From Hedera helix (Eukaryota; Streptophyta; Magnoliopsida; Apiales; Araliaceae), in NCBI GenBank assembly GCA_947179155.2, contig OX359269.1, positions 53,401,524 to 53,465,523 on the forward strand: 64,000 bases of DNA, given 5' to 3'. Shown piece by piece: positions 57,430-64,000 of this stretch. Within the stretch, counting starts at the first letter, position 1. Each line of letters starts with the position of its first letter. The position numbers were made by a program, and so were the translations under genes. The notes below the pieces were generated by a model. That model made no database searches. It was not told where the DNA came from and saw only the letters and a list, made by a program, of their open reading frames with translations.

Positions 57430-59517
57430 TTACTAGATATCGGTATCATTCATTCTAGTACAAAACTTATATCGAGCGAGGAATGCGAGAAGAGTTTTCA
57501 AGAACTCAAGAGGAGACTTGTTTCAGCTCCTGTTCTGACCATACCATCAGGATCAGGAGAATTTGTTATCTACAGCGATGCTTCTGGCAAAGGTCTAGGT
57601 TGTGTCCTTATGCAACATGGAAAGGTTATAGCCTATGCCTCTCGACAACTCAAAGATTATGAGAAAAATTATCCTACTCATGATCTAGAGTTGGCAGCAG
57701 TCGTTTTCACGTTGAAGATCTGGAGACACTACTTGTACGGAGAAAAAGTGGATATCTATACGGATCATAAAAGTCTCAAGTATTTCTTCACCCAGAAGGA
57801 ACTCAACATGCGACAACGACGTTGGCTTGAGCTGTTAAAGGATTATGACCACACAATCCAGTATCACCCGGGAAAGGCGAACGTTGTAGCTGACGCTTTG
57901 AGCAGAAAATCTTATGCAAGTACAAGTGCACTGCTGACAACACAAAAGTGTATTTTGTACGACTTGCAAAAGATGGAGATAGAGCTAAAGACACCAGGGA
58001 CCCACTCGAAGATTGCTCACGTGCGAGTAGAACCAACTTTAATCGATAAAATTAAAGCTGCTCAAGCTACCGATCCGGAACTGATAAACATGATAAAGAA
58101 AGTACAAGAAGGTGTCATTCCCGAAGCAAGAATCGACGAGAAAGGAATACTTCGAGTCAACTCTCGACTCTGTGTTCCTAACGATCCTGAATTAAAGCAT
58201 AAAATCATGATGGAGGCACACAACACGCCGTTTGCAATCCACCCAGGAGGTACCAAGATGTATCGAGATCTTCGACATACATTTTGGTGGAACAATATGA
58301 AAAGAGAGATTGCGGAGTTTATCTCAAGGTGCCTAACTTGTCAACGTGTCAAGGCAGAACATCAAGTTCCTAAAGGTCCATTACAATCACTTGAAGTTCC
58401 CGAATGGAAGTGGGAACACATCAATATGGACTTCGTGACGGGTCTTCCAAAAGTTTCTCAAGGCTTAGATGCAATTTGGGTGATCGTAGATAGATTGACC
58501 AAATCTGCTCATTTCTTGCCTATACGAGAAAACTTTTCACTTGAACGTCTTGCCGGTATGTACATAAATGAGATCGTGAGATTGCATGACATGCCAGTTT
58601 CCATAGTTTCTGATCGAGATCCTAGATTCACTTCACGCTTTTGGATCAGTCTACAAAAAGCTATGGGCACTGAACTACGTTTTAGTTCTGCATACCATCC
58701 TCAAACGGACGGACAATCGGAAAGGACGATCCAGACCCTCGAAGATCTTTTGAGACTTTGTGTATTAGACTTCAAAGGAAGTTGGGATAAGTACTTGCCG
58801 TTGGTGGAATTTTCTTACAACAACAGTTACCAAGCAAGCATAGGCATGGCTCCATTCGAGGCATTGTATGGAAGGAAGTGTCGCTCTCCAATATGTTGGA
58901 ATGAGGTAGGAGAAGCAAAATTGTTGGGACCCGAGTTGGTACGCTTGACGACCGAAAATATCCAAATGATCCGACAACGAATACAGACCGCACAAGAACG
59001 ACAAAAGAGTTATGCTGATCTTCATCGGAGAGACGAAAGTTTCAACGTCGGAGATCATGTATTCTTACGTGTTTCTCCATGGAAAGGGGTTACGAGATTC
59101 GGAAAGAGAGGAAAGCTCAACCCTCGATTTATTGGCCCATTTGAAATCCTCGATCGAATAGGAACCGTAGCCTACAGACTAGCCCTACCACCAAGTATGT
59201 CTCGCATCCATAACGTTTTTCACATATCTATGTTACGTAAATATGTGAAGGACCCAAACCACGTCATTGAGTTAGAACCAGACGTTATAGCAGAGGATTT
59301 AACATACGAGGAGGTACCTGTTAAGATCCTGGATAAGAAGGAGCAGATCCTACGCTCAAAGGTTATACCTCAAGTTAAGGTTTTATGGAGGAACCAAGAT
59401 ACTGAGGAAATGACCTGGGAGCTAGAATCTGAGATGAAATCTAAGTATCCTTACCTCTTCGATATGTCAGGTACGTCAATTTCGGGGACGAAATTTCATA
59501 AGGAGGGGAGGTTGTAA
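57430..59517 (+). CDS. RNase H-integrase remnant of element 2
   Basis: Open from about 57430, with the first ATG at 57610 giving 635 residues. It starts just after a deletion of about 685 bp that removed most of reverse transcriptase, including the FIDD site. RNase H keeps the usual YSDASGKGLG (upstream of the ATG) and the later TDHKSLKYFF and HPGKANVVADALSR motifs. Integrase keeps the zinc region (HPGGTKM to CLTCQ), DDE core (MDFVTGLPK, VSDRDPRF, TDGQSER), GPF module and the in-frame chromodomain-like tail. The tail reads through the polypurine tract, and its TAA stop is formed by the first bases of the LTR. No start signal is evident, so translation is uncertain. The coding part is very close to element 1. 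Confidence 0.85.
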   Translation, partial: LLDIGIIHSSTKLISSEECEKSFQELKRRLVSAPVLTIPSGSGEFVIYSDASGKGLGCVLMQHGKVIAYASRQLKDYEKNYPTHDLELAAVVFTLKIWRHYLYGEKVDIYTDHKSLKYFFTQKELNMRQRRWLELLKDYDHTIQYHPGKANVVADALSRKSYASTSALLTTQKCILYDLQKMEIELKTPGTHSKIAHVRVEPTLIDKIKAAQATDPELINMIKKVQEGVIPEARIDEKGILRVNSRLCVPNDPELKHKIMMEAHNTPFAIHPGGTKMYRDLRHTFWWNNMKREIAEFISRCLTCQRVKAEHQVPKGPLQSLEVPEWKWEHINMDFVTGLPKVSQGLDAIWVIVDRLTKSAHFLPIRENFSLERLAGMYINEIVRLHDMPVSIVSDRDPRFTSRFWISLQKAMGTELRFSSAYHPQTDGQSERTIQTLEDLLRLCVLDFKGSWDKYLPLVEFSYNNSYQASIGMAPFEALYGRKCRSPICWNEVGEAKLLGPELVRLTTENIQMIRQRIQTAQERQKSYADLHRRDESFNVGDHVFLRVSPWKGVTRFGKRGKLNPRFIGPFEILDRIGTVAYRLALPPSMSRIHNVFHISMLRKYVKDPNHVIELEPDVIAEDLTYEEVPVKILDKKEQILRSKVIPQVKVLWRNQDTEEMTWELESEMKSKYPYLFDMSGTSISGTKFHKEGRL
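59500..59512 (+). other. Polypurine tract of element 2
   Basis: AAGGAGGGGAGGT directly before the 3' LTR, identical to element 1. Confidence 0.9.
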
Positions 59518-62412
59518 GACCCCGAATTTTATGAAATACAAAATTTAATTTTTCTTCATATATATTTTTTTTGAAACAGTAAGTGGTTAAATTAACAAAA
59601 TTGAAAGTTAAGGATGTTATGTGCAAATTTTATTTTGTCGGACAATATTCGCTTTGTCGGGGAATATTCGTTTGGTCGGGGAATATTCGTGCCGTACGAC
59701 GGCGCCGAAATAATAAATTATTGGTGGACCCCACAACGGAATATTTGTCGGATATAGAAAACGATAGAAGTAACATTTTTAAATAAAAATAGTCAACGGA
59801 ACTGTTAAAATACCGGTGATAAAAGAATAGTAGCATACGGTAGTTTATGGTATTTTCTGTAACACACGGTACTCTACAGTAACACACGGTATTGCATAGT
59901 GTCTCATATTATTGGTCTGATAATTGACACCGTAACTGTTACGCATCATTTCATCGATAATTGTCACTGCATAATATTTTATATTATCAATTCAATAATT
60001 GTTGTTACACAGTATTTTGCATTATTGATTTAATAATTGTCATTACACTGTATTTTATATCATTGAGTCAATAATTGTTGTTGCACTGTTTTTAAAATTA
60101 TTGAACCTAATAATTGTCACAGTAACATATGCACAGTAATTCACATTATTGAATCAATAATTGTCATTACACAGTAACGTATGCTTTATTTTACATTATT
60201 GTTATCTCTATTATGATGTTATTTAAACAGTTGTATTTCATTAATTTATTGACTTGATATCTAAGAGCTAACTATACTGTATTTATAACAATTAGTCATA
60301 ATAATTGAATTGATTTGTTTATAATATAAAGTTAGGTGATTATTAGGTGATATGAAATGAATGGTGTAGATTAAAGTGTGAATTATTGTTGAATAATTAA
60401 ATTGATTTGTTTATAATATAAAGTTAGGTGATTATTAGGTGATATGAAATGAATGGTGTAGATTAAAGATAATATAATATTTGAAATGGATGGTGTAGAT
60501 TAAAATGTGATCTTTAAATGAATGGTTTAGATTAAATGAATGATAAGATTTTTGGCTATAAATAGAAGCCTTAACTTAAGGATTTTTCATAAACTTCCTT
60601 ACTTGTTCTTTCTTTCTCTCTCTAAATACTTCTTGTGAAAGTTCTCTCTAAGTGTGCTTAAGTCATCTTGAGTATTTGTGAAGATCTATAAGTATACGTG
60701 TACTGTTCAAGTTAATCAACCTCATTTAAATCAATATCCAGTCACGTGTTACGGTAAGGGATACCATCTTTTTTATCTTCCAATATTCAAACGTACTATG
60801 GTAAGGGATTATCATTATTTGATTCTCAAAAATAATATCGTTTCTTTCTTACTCATAAGATGTGCCATTTATTTCCATGTATTAAATTGTGGGAATAACC
60901 TTACGGCGCGGATTATCGCCTGTTGGTGAATAACCTTTCGTATTTATTTCCATGTATTAAATTGTGGGAATAACCTTACGGAGCGGATTGCCGCCTGTTG
61001 GTGAATAACCTTTCGTATTCATTCATTATTAATCTCTGAGAATAACCTTACGGAGCGGATTGCCGCCTGTTTGGTGAATAACTCTTTGTACTCAAATTCT
61101 ATTAAATTGTGGGAATAACCTTACGGAGCGGATTGCCGCCTGTTTGGTGAATAACTCTTTGTACTTAAATTCTATTAAATTGTGGGAATAACCTTACGGA
61201 GCGGATTGCCGCCTGTTGGTGAATAACCCTTTGTATTAATTTCCTTCACCTTTTGTTAATCAAACCTGCTACGGTAAGGGATATTATTTTCTTTCATACT
61301 CCTAAATCGAAATTTATTATGGAACTATTGCTTCTATAATTCCTGAAAATATTATATGTTCCATAATAGTTGAACTTCATTATTTCAACTGAACCTTCCT
61401 ATTTACGTGAACCTTTCTATTGAATTGTAACCGTTATTCTGAACTGTGGATCTTGAATTTCACTCCACATCATGTTGACAATTTGGACATTATTTGAATC
61501 TGTACAAAGTAAACTTCCGATACTTATTGTTATCCTATTTCTTCTGTTCATCATTTATATCATTCTAATCATCCAAAAATCAAGCTGTTGTGAATATCTG
61601 TGGCCGGGGGCACAGATGTGATATATTTGTTGAACAGATGATAGGTTAAAGGCGATATAATAGGTTAAAGGCGATACATCTGTTCGGTGTCTTTTATGGC
61701 ACGTGGTGAATGTTCTCTTTGGCCCGTAGTGCAAAGATGAACTGTTGTTTGGTATGATTATGACCAAAGGCTGAATCTGGTATAATCATGACCGTTGGTG
61801 TTATATTGAATGTCTTTGGCCCGTAGTGCAAAGATGAACTGTTGATCTGCATGATTATGATCAGGAACTGTGAATTTGTATTATCTTGACTAATGATATT
61901 TCAGATGATAAAAGTTGATGATGTTTTTCCTAAAAAGAGAACCGAGTGGACATTATAGTCTGCATTATTCTTCTAATAGATTACTCATTCCGCTGCTATT
62001 ATTGATCTGAACGTTGTTTAAGAATTTAACTGCAGTTTTTGATATAAACCTTGTAGTCTATTGTATTCTATCAAGAACTCAACTGTTGAAGACTAATGAT
62101 AATTTATTCGTCATTATCTTAGTCATGATATTCTTTACTGGGCTATTTGAGCTCACCCTTTCTTTTGTTCCATTGTTTTTCAACAGGAGATGAAAACATA
62201 ACAGGGTCTAGCCGGGGAATGGAGTGAGGGTCCGAGGAATAGTTATCATAGTCTTCACGTTTTGTAAAATAGTGTGGCAATAATAGTGAAGACTTAGTTG
62301 TGTATTATTATATACTGTATTGTTGTACGTTGTGCTTTGTTGTAATAATTTTGTTGTAGTATTTTGACGACTCAAGTTTGGGCTGTGTGGGCCCAGATTT
62401 GGGGGCGTCACA
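59513..62412 (+). repeat. 3' LTR of element 2 (2,900 bp)
   Basis: Near-identical to the 5' LTR; TATA box at 60556-60565, GTCGG repeats at 59635-59689, tandem units at about 60885-61232. Differences seen by eye are single bases near 59775, 60771, 61814 and 61865. Confidence 0.95.
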
Positions 62413-62417
62413 AATAT

Positions 62418-63225
62418 TGATTATAATTTTGTTATTTTTTAGTTGTTAGTGAATCATATTAATGTTGAATTTCAAAGTATTTTAAATTGTTTTTTAAAAA
62501 TTAATAATAATTATATAATTGGAAACTAATAGAGTATTATTTATAAATTTTACAATTTTTTTTTATAATTGGATTGGAGAGCATATGTTTAGTGACGTCT
62601 CGAAAATCTCTCCCTTTACTGGCCAACCTATATTTCATTCTTTTTCTACCTCGTTTTACTCTTTAAGCTTTTCTCGTTTCGTGTCCTTTCCATATATGCC
62701 CTTCAAAATCTCTGCTGCCAGGTGAAGGTTTGTCTACAGTGGTTTACCGCACACTCGCAGTCATTTGCTCTGGAAGAAGCAGTAATTCTAGTGGCATTAG
62801 TAATTCTGTGATGTATCATGAACTGATGAACAGCAAATCACTCCGAAATTTTGTTAATTTGGAAAGTATTAGACAATTTTGGTGAACTCGTCTCTTCCTT
62901 TGAAGGTCCACCTCCGATATTTCTTATTCTTCCTGATTTCACCTTTCAGTCTTCTTGTTTATTAACTAGCTCTGCCTTTGATTTTCTCTCTTAAAAAAAT
63001 ACGAAAGCAGATGCTAACCCTCAAATCATCGTTGATGTAGTTATTGAACAAATTTTAATGAGTTACCCAATCCAGAAAACAACTTTTTCTGATATGGGTA
63101 TTTGTTAACTTTGCAAGTCTTAACTTACATTACTAATTTGGTTGTTATTTTTCAAGACTAGGCTAATTCTGATCTGGGTGCCATTATTAATATATCAGTT
63201 CTTTTGTATGGAAAGAAGTTGGATT
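62418..63225 (+). other. Upstream region of the folate-biopterin transporter gene
   Basis: The first ~160 bp are AT-rich spacer beside element 2. The rest is probably promoter and 5' UTR. A donor-like CCAG/GTGAAG near 62720 hints at a 5' UTR intron, which I cannot confirm. Confidence 0.4.
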
Positions 63226-63598
63226 ATGGAAGAAGAAGAAGAAGAAGTTGCACTTGAGCACAAGGGACAGACCCAGAGGGAGAAGAGGCCAAAAGAGGGT
63301 GTTTGGGGCCTAATATTGAGATCTGTTTATTGGTTTAAAATGTTGGGTGAAAAGTTTCACTGGAGTTTTGTGTTGGGCACGGTGATAGTGTCCGGAATCA
63401 ATCAGGGAGTGGGAATTGGTCTAAGTAAGGTTAGTATACAGTACTACATGAAAGATGAGCAGAAGTTACAACCTTCTGAAGCTCAGGCTTGTTTTGGCTT
63501 AATTCAGCTTCCTTGGATTATCAAGCCTATTTGGGGTCTTCTCACTGATATTGTTCCCATCCATGGATATCGGAGGCGGCCCTATTTAATCTTTGCTG
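63226..63598 (+). CDS. Folate-biopterin transporter family protein, first exon
   Basis: First coding exon of a plant folate-biopterin transporter (BT1 family, major facilitator superfamily). Members are polytopic membrane carriers of folates or pterins, in plastids or other membranes. The ATG at 63226 gives MEEEEEEVALEHKGQTQREK; an in-frame ATG 18 bases upstream (MERSWI...) is possible. Family signs are a long helix GTVIVSGINQGVGIGLSKVS, the motif SIQYYMKDEQKLQPSEAQAC, LIQLPWIIKPIWGLLTDIVP and GYRRRPYLIFAG. The exon ends with GCTG before GTAAAC at 63599. The acidic N-terminus is not a typical plastid transit peptide. The rest of the gene lies beyond the window. Confidence 0.88.
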
Positions 63599-64000
63599 GT
63601 AAACTATGGATATCCACTTTACTAATAATTATTTCATGTGTGCTTTTTGTTGATTTATTGCCAAATTATGTATTCCTACTGGATATATTCACCTTCAAAA
63701 TGTTAACATGTTAATTTGGTAGTGCAATTATGGATTGGTTTTCTAGGACTATCCCCTGAAACTTAGTGTTCTGTCAAAGATCAATCGCCTAAAAAACTTT
63801 GTTGAGAACTTAAATTAGTTTTTATGGTGTTTTTTACTTGAAACTATGGGCTATCGTCTGCTTTTTAGGGCTTATATTAATGTTCCTTATTATGTATCAG
63901 CCTGTGTTATTTCTTGACGGAATTCCACTTTTTCTTGTATTGGATAGAATAACAAATATTGCGCATGTTGTCAAAAAAAATAAAAAAAAATACATTGCGT
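63599..64000 (+). other. Intron 1 of the transporter gene, partial
   Basis: Starts with GTAAAC after the first exon. It is T-rich with in-frame stops and no further exon was recognised before the window ends. Confidence 0.7.

Larger units (their letters stand above)
53044..62417 (+). mobile_element. Chimeric non-autonomous Tekay-type retrotransposon, element 2, with target duplication
   Basis: LTRs at 53049-55948 and 59513-62412, each 2,900 bp, with TG...CA ends and AATAT duplications at 53044-53048 and 62413-62417. By eye only about four bases differ between the LTRs, so it moved very recently. The primer site and polypurine tract match element 1. The internal region is shorter (3,564 bp) and rearranged: gag after about residue 31 is replaced by about 515 bp of unrelated sequence, the protease motif is changed, nearly all of reverse transcriptase is deleted, and RNase H and integrase with an in-frame tail remain open. 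It cannot reverse-transcribe itself; proteins supplied by a relative must have moved it. Confidence 0.93.

Overview
This is a nuclear window from a flowering plant, almost certainly a eudicot. It is AT-rich, its genes are split by GT-AG introns, and the recognisable proteins (BLUS1/SPAK-like kinase, RAD23, SERINC, WRI-type AP2 factor, folate-biopterin transporter) match plant families. Nothing prokaryotic or organellar was seen. No tRNA, rRNA or CRISPR array was found.

Left part (1-24 kb) holds four host genes. The 5' part of a STE20/SPAK-like kinase gene lies on the minus strand (55-5070) and runs off the left edge. A single-exon F-box gene is at 6919-8409 (-). A complete 12-exon RAD23 ubiquitin-receptor gene is at 10669-14040 (+). 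A 6-exon serine-incorporator (SERINC/TMS1) gene is at 16633-22908 (-); its first coding exon carries an apparent one-base frameshift. Small DNA transposon relics lie in introns and spacers: a Tourist-like element at 3449-4242, a Mutator-like MITE at 14881-15048, and others.

Middle part (24-43 kb) is a nest of transposable elements. An old solo LTR (about 24330-38003) was split by a younger Ty3/gypsy chromovirus of Tekay/Del type (element 1, 25672-36879, minus strand, ATAAT target duplication). Element 1 has 3.2-kb LTRs and one long gag-pol frame. Next comes a likely Pack-MULE (about 38955-42666) carrying a decayed 5' fragment of a CDC48 gene. That fragment was later cut by another solo LTR (39333-41170, AATCA duplication) and by a small Tourist-like MITE.

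Right part (43-64 kb) holds a small single-pass membrane protein gene (44074-44379, +, with a short uORF), a WRINKLED-type two-AP2-domain transcription factor (47792-50685, -, 8 exons including a 9-base microexon), a second Tekay-type element (element 2, 53049-62412, +, AATAT duplication), and the first exon of a folate-biopterin transporter (63226-63598, +) that continues past the window.

Element 2 is the most unusual feature. Its two 2,900-bp LTRs are almost identical, so it moved recently. Yet it lacks nearly all of reverse transcriptase, its protease motif is changed, and most of gag is replaced by about 515 bp of unrelated sequence that forms an open, in-frame fusion. It retains primer site, polypurine tract, RNase H and integrase. 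It looks like a non-autonomous chimeric element moved in trans by relatives such as element 1.
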